From the NCBI GenBank assembly GCA_003157895.1, contig PMKW01000122.1, forward strand, positions 12,255 through 21,020: a stretch of 8,766 bases of DNA. Direction: 5' to 3'. The translations under genes were made by a program, and so were the position numbers. The first letter of the stretch is position 1; each line of letters starts with the position of its first letter. The DNA is from Methanoregula sp. GTDB lineage: Archaea > Halobacteriota > Methanomicrobia > Methanomicrobiales > Methanospirillaceae. The notes under the pieces were generated by a model. It ran no database searches. It was not told the DNA's origin and saw only the letters and a program-made list of their open reading frames with translations. Shown piece after piece: positions 1 through 5,891 of this stretch.

Positions 1-285
1 CTTCATGTTCGCGGCGCCATCAAAGTATTTCTTGATGAGCTTAGGGAGCAGGAGTGTCCCGCAGTGGAGTGAACCGGCTGTCTTTGCAAGTTCCTTGGGA
101 TCGGAGATCAGTACCGGCTGTGCATCGTAGAGATCGGTTCCCTTGGTGATGACAAGGACTGCATCCACCATTTTGGATTCCAGTGCCTGTTTCCAGAGGG
201 CAGTAACCGCACCACCAAGTTCGGCTCTCTTTGCGATCTCGGCATCGTTGGTCCACGCGTAGAGCATATCGCCTTTCTTTGTCAT
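1..285 (-). CDS. fdhB: F420-dependent formate dehydrogenase beta subunit, 5' part (runs off window start)
   Basis: The first 95 codons are visible, starting at ATG 285-283 with MTKKGDMLYAWTNDAEI and continuing with ELGGAVTALWKQALE and SLHCGTLLLPKLI. This is the N-terminal part of the FrhB/FdhB family, flavo-iron-sulfur proteins that transfer electrons between an Fe-S partner and coenzyme F420. In this complex FdhB takes electrons from FdhA and reduces F420. The start is supported by AAGGAGG (complement of 293-299), which lies inside the last codons of fdhA and 7 bases before the ATG. The fdhA stop is 2 bases upstream of this ATG, so the two genes are translationally linked. The F420/FAD-binding core and most Fe-S cysteines lie outside the window. 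Family assignment is by sequence recognition. Confidence 0.9.
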   Translation of the reverse strand, partial: MTKKGDMLYAWTNDAEIAKRAELGGAVTALWKQALESKMVDAVLVITKGTDLYDAQPVLISDPKELAKTAGSLHCGTLLLPKLIKKYFDGAANMK

Positions 286-287
286 GT

Positions 288-2348
288 TCAGGCCTCCTTG
301 ATCTTCTCAATTCTTACAGCACATGCCTTATATTCCGGAATGGACGCAACAGGATCGAGGGCGTTGTTGGTGAGGATGTTTGCAGCACATTCCGCATAGT
401 GGAACGGCATGAAGACGACACCCTTCTTGATGTCCTTCGTCACGCGGGCGCCAATCGTGATATCTCCCCTGCGGGAGACCGCCTTGACCATCTCCTTATC
501 CTTGATACCGAGTGCCTTTGCGTCTTCGGGATTGATCTCAACCCATCCCGTGGGCTCCTCCCGCTCGAGGTCGGCGGAGCGGCGGGTCATGGTACCGGTG
601 TGCCACTGCCAGATGCAGCGTCCGGTAGTCAGGATTAACGGGTATTCCTTGTCTGGGACTTCTGCCGGGGGTTTCCATTCGATCGGGGTGAATATTCCGA
701 GACCGTCCGGGTGGGAGAACTTCTCCTTGTGCAGGATTGGGGTCCCCGGGTGTTCGGCTGTCGGGCAGGGCCAGTGGAGCGCCTCGGGTTTCTCGAGCCG
801 GGCGTAGCTCATGCCAGCGTAGGACGGGGTGACCCTGGTGATCTCGTTAAAGACTTCCTCGGCGCTCTTGTAGGGAAACTGCTTCTCGAATCCCATGGCT
901 TTTGCGAGTTCGCCGAAGATCTGCCAGTCCGCCTTTGCCTCGCCAGGCGGGTCCTGTGCCTTGCGCCACTTCTGGACGCGGCGCTCGGTCGAGGTCTGCG
1001 TTCCGTCCTTCTCTGCAAAGCAGGCAGCCGGAAGCACGACGCTCGCGAGCTGTGCGGTCTCGGTGAGGAAGATATCCTGCACGACCATGAATTCAACGTT
1101 CTTTAAGCCCTTCTCCACATGGTGGAGGTCCGGGTCGGAGATCATCGGATTCTCGCCCATAATATAAACGCACTTGACCTTGCCGGGCTCGTCAGCGAGC
1201 GTGTTGATCAGCTTGGTGACGGTCAGGCCGACTTTGCCCTCTGCAATGTCGCAGCCCCATGCGGTCTCCATCTTCTTCTTCATTTCGGGGACGATGACCG
1301 ACTGGTACCCGGAGTATACGTTTGCGAGGGCCCCCATATCGCAGGCGCCCTGCACGTTGTTCTGGCCACGCAGTGCACAAATGCCCGTGCCGGGTCTTCC
1401 GAGGTTGCCGGTCAGCATCTGGAGGTTTGCAACCGACTTGACATTGTCGACACCGGTCGTATGCTGGGTGATTCCCATCGAATAGAGGACTGCCGATTGG
1501 CCGGACTTGCCAAACCACTCAGCCGCAGTGATGATGTCCTTTGCCGGAACGCCGGTGATCTTCGAAACGTTCTCAGGACTGTAGGCATCCTTCATCACGA
1601 CCTCTTTGACCTTCTCGAAATCCTTGGTACGGTTCTTGATGAAGTCCTTGTTCTCCCACCCGTTCTTGAGGATCAACTGCATGAAGCAGTTGAGGAGTGC
1701 TACATCGGTTCCCGAATTGAATTGCAGGAACAGGTCGGCCTGCTTTCCCGTTGGCGTGAGCCGCGGGTCGACGTAGATGATCTTTGCACCGTTCATCTTC
1801 GCCTGCATCACGCGGCGGCCGATCAACGGGTGCTGCTCGAACGTATTGCTACCGATAATAAGGAGGCACTTTGACTCGGCAATGTCCGCGATGGACTGGG
1901 TCATTGCACCGGAACCGAATGCACCGGCCAGGCCCACGACCGTAGAAGAATGGCAGAGCCGGGCGCAGTGATCGACATTAGGCGTCTTGAGGACAGCCCG
2001 TGCAAACTTCTGCATCAGGTAGTTCTCCTCGTTGGAGACACGGGCGGAAGCAAGGCACGCGATCTCGTCTCCCTTGTACGACTTGAACTTCTGGGCGATC
2101 AGCTTTAAGGCCTCGTCCCAGCTTGCCTCGACAAACTTCCCATCCTTCTTGATAAGTGGCTTGGTCAGCCGGTCAGGACTGTTGATGAATTCCCAGGCAT
2201 AATTACCCTTGGGGCAGAGCTTGCCTTCGTTGACCGGGTTACGGTGCCAGGGCTGGACGCCGACAACCTTCTTGTCCACGACAACAAGGTTGAGGCCACA
2301 CCCGGTCCCGCAATACGGACACGTAGTTGGTACATATTTGAATTCCAT
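288..2348 (-). CDS. fdhA: Formate dehydrogenase alpha (catalytic) subunit, Mo/W-bis-pterin type, cysteine form
   Basis: 686 residues, the usual length of methanogen FdhA. It oxidises formate to CO2 and hands electrons through its Fe-S cluster to FdhB and F420. The N-terminus has C10, C13, C17 and C45 (CPYCGTGC, then KLCPKG), the ligand pattern for one [4Fe-4S] cluster. The motif NVDHCARLCHSS gives C132-H133; C132 (TGC) occupies the position that is selenocysteine in E. coli FdhF and should ligate the metal. The body is a molybdopterin oxidoreductase fold, with GSNTFEQHPL near 165-175 and a C-terminal pterin dinucleotide-binding (MoCo-dinucleotide) domain. The start is supported by AGGTG (complement of 2356-2360), 7 bases before ATG, and a TATA-like box about 50 bases upstream. 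fdhB follows directly. No fdhC formate transporter gene is next to it; the upstream genes are modABC, which fits metal supply for this enzyme. Confidence 0.96.
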   Translation of the reverse strand: MEFKYVPTTCPYCGTGCGLNLVVVDKKVVGVQPWHRNPVNEGKLCPKGNYAWEFINSPDRLTKPLIKKDGKFVEASWDEALKLIAQKFKSYKGDEIACLASARVSNEENYLMQKFARAVLKTPNVDHCARLCHSSTVVGLAGAFGSGAMTQSIADIAESKCLLIIGSNTFEQHPLIGRRVMQAKMNGAKIIYVDPRLTPTGKQADLFLQFNSGTDVALLNCFMQLILKNGWENKDFIKNRTKDFEKVKEVVMKDAYSPENVSKITGVPAKDIITAAEWFGKSGQSAVLYSMGITQHTTGVDNVKSVANLQMLTGNLGRPGTGICALRGQNNVQGACDMGALANVYSGYQSVIVPEMKKKMETAWGCDIAEGKVGLTVTKLINTLADEPGKVKCVYIMGENPMISDPDLHHVEKGLKNVEFMVVQDIFLTETAQLASVVLPAACFAEKDGTQTSTERRVQKWRKAQDPPGEAKADWQIFGELAKAMGFEKQFPYKSAEEVFNEITRVTPSYAGMSYARLEKPEALHWPCPTAEHPGTPILHKEKFSHPDGLGIFTPIEWKPPAEVPDKEYPLILTTGRCIWQWHTGTMTRRSADLEREEPTGWVEINPEDAKALGIKDKEMVKAVSRRGDITIGARVTKDIKKGVVFMPFHYAECAANILTNNALDPVASIPEYKACAVRIEKIKEA

Positions 2349-2396
2349 GTTCTCACACCTATAACAAGAATTAATAATTCCGGGTCTGACTGAACG

Positions 2397-2405
2397 CTAT
2401 TTAAG
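2397..2405 (-). promoter_or_regulatory. fdhA TATA-like box
   Basis: The minus-strand sequence CTTAAATAG resembles an archaeal TATA element. It would place the transcription start near 2375, leaving a leader of about 25 bases that includes the AGGTG ribosome-binding site. The BRE is poor. If real, fdhAB has its own promoter and does not depend wholly on read-through from modC. Confidence 0.5.
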
Positions 2406-2412
2406 AGTGCTG

Positions 2413-2429
2413 AATTTTTTGTAAAAATT
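2413..2429. promoter_or_regulatory. AT-rich perfect dyad just upstream of the fdhA TATA box
   Basis: AATTTTT (2413-2419) and AAAAATT (2423-2429) are perfect inverted arms around a 3-base centre. The dyad lies 8 bases upstream of the TATA-like box, where archaeal activators or repressors often bind. AT-rich dyads arise easily by chance, so this is only a candidate operator. Confidence 0.3.
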
Positions 2430-2519
2430 GGTGATTAATGGTGGGTAGCGGGGTTTTTAGAGCCGGATTGGATCAAACTCAAAGAATTATTGATTTTTTA
2501 AAATTAAGTACAAACAGTT

Positions 2520-2537
2520 AATCATGTTCACATGATT
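2520..2537. promoter_or_regulatory. Perfect 8-base inverted repeat between modC and fdhA
   Basis: AATCATGT (2520-2527), spacer TC, ACATGATT (2530-2537). It lies about 40 bases beyond the modC stop and about 115 bases upstream of the fdhA TATA-like box. The core TCATGTTCACATGA differs by one base from a dyad at 5579-5592 on the other side of the mod operon. It could be a regulator site or a weak stem-loop at the 3' end of the mod transcript; the stem is AT-rich and no long T-run follows directly. Confidence 0.4.
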
Positions 2538-2575
2538 CCAGCAACCACGCATTGAAGCGCGCAGGATACCGGCTG

Positions 2576-3274
2576 TCACACATCCCCGCAGCGACACATA
2601 TGCGCGGGTGTATTCTCCGGCTTTCCTTCCCAATCCTTTTTTCCCTGGCAGATAACGCATACCCTGTCCCCCACATCCCTGCTGTCGCTCATCCGGTGGG
2701 TAACAATAAGGCAGGGTATTGCCATCTCCGTTACGAATGTCCGCGTCAGTTCTTTCACCAGCTGGATATTCTCCGCATCCAGTGCCGTGAACGGCTCATC
2801 CAGCATGAGAAGTGCCGGCTCGATGACGAGGGCCCGGGCCAGGGCAACCCGCTGCTTCTGCCCTCCCGACAGGTTTCCTGCCTTTACGTCACCAAGATCT
2901 TCGATATGCATCACCTTTAGCCAGCGCCCGACATGTTCTTTGATAAAAACCGGGGATTTATGCCGGGCGCGAAGACCGAATGCAATATTTTCCCGCACCG
3001 AGAGGTGGGGAAAGACCGCAGAGTTCTGGAGTACGTAGCCGATACGGCGGTTTTCAGTCGGGACATCCACATTCGTACCTGAATCAAAGAGCACCGTGCT
3101 GTTAAGCCGGATTGAGCCTTTATCCGGGGATGCCAGACCGGAAATGATATTGAGGACGCTCGATTTCCCGGCACCGTTCTCACCCATGAGAACAACGACC
3201 TCTCCCGGCCCGGCACGGATAGCGAGATCAAGGGAAAAATCCCTCAGTTTTTTCCGGATTGCCGCATCAAACAT
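2576..3274 (-). CDS. modC: Molybdate/tungstate ABC transporter ATP-binding protein, short form without TOBE domain
   Basis: 232 residues. The ATPase motifs are all present: Walker A GENGAGKS (31-38), Q-loop Q83 in YVLQNS, signature LSGGQ (135-139), Walker B LLMLDE (155-160) and H-loop H193. It would power oxyanion import through ModB at the cytoplasmic membrane. The protein ends soon after the nucleotide-binding domain, in a Cys-containing tail (HMCRCGDV), whereas classical ModC is about 350 residues with a C-terminal TOBE domain that senses molybdate. A separate Mop/TOBE protein is encoded at 6569-6778. The gene overlaps modB by 8 bases, and a GGGAGG site (complement of 3281-3286) lies 6 bases before ATG. 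The substrate could be molybdate, tungstate or both; the name rests on the operon. Confidence 0.9.
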   Translation of the reverse strand: MFDAAIRKKLRDFSLDLAIRAGPGEVVVLMGENGAGKSSVLNIISGLASPDKGSIRLNSTVLFDSGTNVDVPTENRRIGYVLQNSAVFPHLSVRENIAFGLRARHKSPVFIKEHVGRWLKVMHIEDLGDVKAGNLSGGQKQRVALARALVIEPALLMLDEPFTALDAENIQLVKELTRTFVTEMAIPCLIVTHRMSDSRDVGDRVCVICQGKKDWEGKPENTPAHMCRCGDV

Positions 3275-4088
3275 TGACTGCCTCCCAGCGGGCGAGGAGC
3301 CGAACGGCGATCATGATCGCAAACGAGATGATCACAAGCAGGATGGAAATCGTAAGCCCGACAGCAAGATTCCCTTCCAGACCTACATACACCGCAAGCG
3401 GCATGGTCTGGGTTACCCCCGGAAGGTTGCCGGCAAACATGATCGTTGCCCCGAACTCCCCGAGTGCCCTCCCGAACGTCATCATCGCACCGGAAATGAG
3501 ACCGTTCGCGGTCAGTGGCAGGGTGATTTTGGCAAAGATCCGCAGCGGGGATGCCCCGAGGGTCCGTGCGGTCTGTTCAAAGCATGGGTCGAGCTGTTCG
3601 AACAGGGATTTTGCCTGGCGCAGGTAGAACGGGGAGGCAACGAAGATCTGAGCCATGATGACCGCGAGGGTCGTAAATGCGATGCTGATGCCGAAGAGGG
3701 AGAGGTAATGGCCCAGCAGACCTGCCCGGCCCCAGAGTACCAGGAGGGCGAGACCGGCAACCGCCGGGGGTAGCACCAGCGGCAGGTCAATGAGGGTATC
3801 GATGATCACTTTTCCCGGGTAATCATTACGACAATGGACATACACAAACGGGGTGCCGACAAGAATCACGATCCCGAGTGAAACCACTGAGGTGGACAGG
3901 CTCAGGAACAGGGCGCTCATCACTTCAGGTGTTGAAAGGGTGGAGAAGAATAAATCAGGAGTGGTCCGCAGGAACAACGCCACGACCGGCAGGGCGAGAT
4001 AGAGGGTCACAGAAACAATCAGGATCGCTGCACCTGTGCAGGTGATGATCCTTTTAATTTTCTCTGAAAGGACAGGTGCAGGATTCAT
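3267..4088 (-). CDS. modB: Molybdate/tungstate ABC transporter permease
   Basis: 273 residues with several hydrophobic segments (about 16-40, 58-82, 103-120, 133-152 and 241-265), typical of a ModB/CysT-type inner-membrane permease. The EAA coupling loop EQTARTLGASPLRIFAKITLP (171-191, one residue beyond 20 omitted in function here; key residues E171, G178, P191) contacts ModC. The conserved block GRALGEFGATIMFAGN (207-222) is characteristic of ModB. The gene sits 71 bases after modA and overlaps modC by 8 bases, so the three form an operon. No clear Shine-Dalgarno site precedes ATG 4088; no better start is visible. A stem-loop in the modA-modB gap may lower expression of modBC relative to modA. 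Confidence 0.93.
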   Translation of the reverse strand: MNPAPVLSEKIKRIITCTGAAILIVSVTLYLALPVVALFLRTTPDLFFSTLSTPEVMSALFLSLSTSVVSLGIVILVGTPFVYVHCRNDYPGKVIIDTLIDLPLVLPPAVAGLALLVLWGRAGLLGHYLSLFGISIAFTTLAVIMAQIFVASPFYLRQAKSLFEQLDPCFEQTARTLGASPLRIFAKITLPLTANGLISGAMMTFGRALGEFGATIMFAGNLPGVTQTMPLAVYVGLEGNLAVGLTISILLVIISFAIMIAVRLLARWEAVNV

Positions 4089-4097
4089 AGAGCGGGT

Positions 4098-4142
4098 ATT
4101 CCGGATGTAATTTTCGGCTGATGCACATTATGGTTCCGGAAT
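4098..4142 (-). promoter_or_regulatory. Stem-loop between modA and modB
   Basis: Perfect 8-base arms ATTCCGGA (4098-4105) and TCCGGAAT (4135-4142), followed inward by a small internal loop and a second helix, TAAT (4108-4111) with ATTA (4127-4130). On the coding (minus) strand a short T-run, complement of AAAAA at 4146-4150, lies between the modA stop and the stem. The arrangement suggests partial termination or RNA processing that makes more ModA than ModB/ModC, as is common for binding-protein-dependent transporters. Confidence 0.5.
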
Positions 4143-4159
4143 TTTAAAAAGATAAGGGG

Positions 4160-5176
4160 TTATGAGGTCGAGATTGGCCGGAACCCGTAGTCCGTTAAGA
4201 TCTGCTGGCCGGATGCCGAGAGCATGAAGTTTTCGAAATCCGATGCCGCTCCCTGACCCGTGGACTGTTTCATGACACCGATGGTGTAGGTCTGGAGGTA
4301 ATTGTCCTTCTTCGGGATGGTAATTGCGAGGTAGGTATCTTTGGGTGCGGCCGTGAAGGTGGATTCATATACGAATCCTGCATCCACTTCACCGAGCGAT
4401 ACCTTGGTTGCAACACCCGGTTCGGATGTCTCATAGGTTACCACATTCTTGAAGACCGAGGAGTTCCAGTCCTGGCTGTAGGTGGATTTCGCAAGGTTGG
4501 CGAGGCACGCGATCGTGGCGGTACCGGCAGGTACTGTTTTATCTTCCATTGCTATCTTCACGCCGGGGTTTGCAAGATCCCTGAGTGATGCGATCTTCCC
4601 GGGGTTGGTTGCCGGCAGGATGACAATGACGTAATTTGACGTGAGTGGCTTGACAGTCCCGTCAACAAAGTATCCGCCCTTGGTGAGTTCTGTTGTGTAA
4701 CTGTTGCTTGCGGAGATGAATACATCGGCATATGCACCGTTCTGTACCTGAGTCTTGAGTGCCTGCGTGCCATCAAGGTTGAAGACAACGTGGTGGCCGG
4801 GGTACATCTGCTCAAAACCGGCAGCGAGGGCCGGGGATGCGCCCTTGAGCGATGCCGCGGTGAACGCAACAACATTGCCTTCCGAATAGGTATAAACCGG
4901 CGCGGGTGTGCTGTTTGTTGCTACAGCGGCTGGTGCTGTTGTGGTCGTGCTGGTTGCATGAGGTGTTTCTTGCGGAGCAGGTGCAGTAGTTTCAGGGGCT
5001 GAGGTTACTATAGCCGCTGGTGTTGCAACCGGTGTAGCAACAGTGGTCGCCGGCTGTGCCGGTGTTGAGGAAGTGCACCCGGCAAAGAATGCCGTGAGCA
5101 ACAGCAGCCCGCAAACGATACCAATGATGATGGTCTGTCTGGTGTTTAAGAGTTGTTTCATGGTCAATCGTTCCAT
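4160..5176 (-). CDS. modA: Molybdate/tungstate-binding lipoprotein, ModA family
   Basis: 338 residues. The N-terminus has a basic start, a hydrophobic core (16-31) and lipobox FAGC with C34, so it should be a membrane-anchored lipoprotein outside the cell. Residues 35-95 are a low-complexity Thr/Ala/Pro linker, like those that tether archaeal solute-binding proteins. The folded domain has ModA motifs: FTAASLKG (S109), ADVFISAS (150-157), DKTVPAGTATIACL (212-225), EVDAGFVYE (263-271) and a GFRP end. Position 135 is Asp (NLDGTQAL) where well-studied ModA proteins have a Ser or Gly-Ser oxyanion loop. ATG 5161 (residue 6) is an alternative start that gives a tidier signal peptide; neither start has a clear Shine-Dalgarno site. 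It is first gene of modABC. Confidence 0.92.
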   Translation of the reverse strand: MERLTMKQLLNTRQTIIIGIVCGLLLLTAFFAGCTSSTPAQPATTVATPVATPAAIVTSAPETTAPAPQETPHATSTTTTAPAAVATNSTPAPVYTYSEGNVVAFTAASLKGASPALAAGFEQMYPGHHVVFNLDGTQALKTQVQNGAYADVFISASNSYTTELTKGGYFVDGTVKPLTSNYVIVILPATNPGKIASLRDLANPGVKIAMEDKTVPAGTATIACLANLAKSTYSQDWNSSVFKNVVTYETSEPGVATKVSLGEVDAGFVYESTFTAAPKDTYLAITIPKKDNYLQTYTIGVMKQSTGQGAASDFENFMLSASGQQILTDYGFRPISTS

Positions 5177-5202
5177 TGCATAATACTTTTCGGGAGAGAT
5201 GT

Positions 5203-5222
5203 AAAATAACTTCCGTTATTTT
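5203..5222. promoter_or_regulatory. Perfect dyad over the predicted modA transcription start (operator candidate)
   Basis: AAAATAAC (5203-5210), spacer TTCC, GTTATTTT (5215-5222): 8-base arms without mismatch. The modA TATA box at 5238-5248 predicts transcription start near 5215, inside this dyad, which is a classical place for a repressor. A Mo/W-responsive regulator is a natural guess, but the sequence does not match the E. coli ModE site I know, so the regulator is unnamed. Confidence 0.5.
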
Positions 5223-5237
5223 CTCATTAAATTAAGT

Positions 5238-5248
5238 ATTTTATATTT
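5238..5248 (-). promoter_or_regulatory. modA TATA-like box
   Basis: The minus-strand sequence AAATATAAAAT is a good archaeal TATA element, about 25 bases from the predicted start near 5215 and about 65 bases from ATG 5176. An alternative is CTTAATTTAAT a few bases downstream. Confidence 0.55.
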
Positions 5249-5441
5249 ACTATGATCAGGGAATTCCTTTTCTGATGCTCCATATCATTGTTTTCAAGCA
5301 AGAATGAATTCGGGTTGTTTCTGTATATGCAGATATTCAGGTCGCTGATACCAGCCAAAAACATTTTCCGGACAGGAATTCTTTTTGTCACCACCTCGCT
5401 TTTATTAATTAAATTATGTTAACAAAACAAAAAAGTTAAAA

Positions 5442-5457
5442 GAAAACTATTATAATA
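5442..5457 (+). promoter_or_regulatory. BRE/TATA promoter candidate for a long leader or ncRNA
   Basis: GAAAAC (5442-5447) followed by TATTATAATA (5448-5457) has the purine-rich BRE plus TATA layout of an archaeal promoter. Start is predicted about 26 bases past the box centre, near 5479, exactly where a 7-base-pair hairpin begins. If used for the trmO-like gene, the leader would be about 410 bases, unusually long for an archaeon. Confidence 0.45.
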
Positions 5458-5478
5458 AGTAAAGTACAATCTATTCAT

Positions 5479-5503
5479 TGTCCACGTTTCACACCGGTGG
5501 ACA
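5479..5503 (+). other. Hairpin at the predicted 5' end of the leader/ncRNA
   Basis: TGTCCAC (5479-5485) pairs with GTGGACA (5497-5503), 7 perfect base pairs with an 11-base loop. It begins at the start site predicted from the promoter at 5442-5457. Confidence 0.4.
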
Positions 5504-5534
5504 CATGCACACACAACATATACAATGAAAACAT

Positions 5535-5555
5535 GGGGATCATACCAGAATCCCC
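5535..5555 (+). other. Hairpin and adjoining near-palindrome in the leader
   Basis: GGGGAT (5535-5540) pairs with ATCCCC (5550-5555), loop of 9 bases, extendable by a T-G pair that works only on the plus strand. The second arm also starts an imperfect palindrome, 5551-5572, centred on AAATTT with CCGG in both arms, so the two folds are mutually exclusive. Confidence 0.35.
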
Positions 5556-5577
5556 GGGAAATTTTCCGGAGAACAAC

Positions 5578-5593
5578 GTCATGATCACATGAC
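5578..5593. promoter_or_regulatory. Inverted repeat resembling the one before fdhA
   Basis: GTCATG (5578-5583), spacer ATCA, CATGAC (5588-5593). Its core TCATGATCACATGA matches 13 of 14 bases of the dyad at 2522-2535. The two dyads flank the mod operon. It may be a regulator site for the divergent plus-strand unit; it is about 330 bases upstream of the modA TATA box. Confidence 0.35.
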
Positions 5594-5661
5594 ACCATTT
5601 TGCGCTCTCCATTTTATGTACTCTGATACTCTGCAGTGTACTGGTGCCTTCTGATCTGGTC

Positions 5662-5769
5662 GTCGGATGTAAGCATCTCCCGTGAATATACCGGAGAGTA
5701 GGTAAAAAGAATACCTGTCCCGGTCATGTAGGATCCTTTCCTCGTTCAGGGGAAAGCTGATCATCCGAC
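5662..5769 (+). ncRNA. Candidate structured RNA: four-helix junction (riboswitch-like leader or stand-alone ncRNA)
   Basis: Four helices can be drawn. P1 closes the element: GTCGGATG (5662-5669) with CATCCGAC (5762-5769), 8 perfect pairs. P2: TCTCC (5676-5680) with GGAGA (5693-5697), then a C-C mismatch and GTG/TAC-type pairing (5682-5684 with 5689-5691) capped by AATA. P3: AGGTA (5700-5704) with TACCT (5712-5716), loop AAAAGAA, extendable by two G-U pairs. P4: CTTTCCTC (5736-5743) with GGGGAAAG (5749-5756), loop GTTCA. G-U pairs in P2, P3 and P4 are stable only on the plus strand, which favours that strand. The element lies 122 bases before the trmO-like gene. I do not recognise a named riboswitch class. 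An alternative pairing of ACCGG (5690-5694) with CCGGT (5720-5724) would break P2, which could allow switching. Confidence 0.45.
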
Positions 5770-5792
5770 TGCCGGACTCCAGATGGATGTAT

Positions 5793-5811
5793 ACTATATT
5801 AATAATATAGT
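5793..5811 (+). promoter_or_regulatory. Perfect AT-rich dyad and possible TATA region before the trmO-like gene
   Basis: ACTATATT (5793-5800), spacer AAT, AATATAGT (5804-5811). The TATA-like content could serve as the gene's own promoter, starting near 5825 and giving a leader of about 67 bases. The CTATAT/ATATAG half-sites loosely recall bacterial ModE sites, but the spacing is shorter, so this is resemblance only. Confidence 0.4.
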
Positions 5812-5841
5812 CGATGAAAACTGAATATACGGTAGTAATCT

Positions 5842-5872
5842 GGTAATCCGGTTTTGATCTCTTCCGGATACC
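5842..5872 (+). promoter_or_regulatory. Hairpin just upstream of the trmO ribosome-binding site
   Basis: GGT-A-ATCCGG (5842-5851, one bulged A) pairs with CCGGATACC (5864-5872): nine pairs, 12-base loop. It ends 6 bases before the Shine-Dalgarno sequence AAGGTGAT (5879-5886), which itself is left free and sits 5 bases before ATG 5892. The position suits translational control or leader processing. Confidence 0.4.
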
Positions 5873-5891
5873 TGTTGTAAGGTGATGTGCA

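Larger units (their letters stand above)
5177..5891. other. Long divergent intergenic region between modA and the trmO-like gene, no convincing protein gene
   Basis: Only short open frames without Shine-Dalgarno sites are present. The mod-proximal part (5177-5250) holds the modA promoter and dyad. Positions 5251-5440 show nothing strong beyond AT-rich DNA, a TTAATTAA palindrome and a pyrimidine-rich minus strand at 5412-5446 that could stop minus-strand transcripts. From 5442 onward there is a plus-strand promoter candidate and a series of hairpins and dyads (5479-5503, 5535-5555, 5551-5572, 5578-5593, 5662-5769, 5793-5811, 5842-5872), listed separately. Confidence 0.7.

Noticed and set aside
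1119..1874. A 251-codon open frame on the plus strand
   Set aside because: It is fully antisense to fdhA, whose product has every family motif; the antisense product is Leu/Asp/His-rich and has no recognisable domain. High-GC third positions in fdhA explain it.
3096..3773. A 225-codon plus-strand open frame across modB/modC
   Set aside because: Antisense to two well-supported transporter genes; composition (many Arg, Asp, Gly, Glu) is typical of a shadow frame.
5525..5592. Two overlapping 19-codon frames (starting at ATG 5525 and ATG 5533) in the leader
   Set aside because: No Shine-Dalgarno site and nothing recognisable; a leader peptide cannot be excluded but is not supported.
5736..5756. 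Possible tRNA T-arm, because of the GTTCA loop
   Set aside because: The stem is 8 pairs and the loop 5 bases, whereas a T-arm has 5 pairs and 7 bases; no acceptor or anticodon arm can be placed around it.
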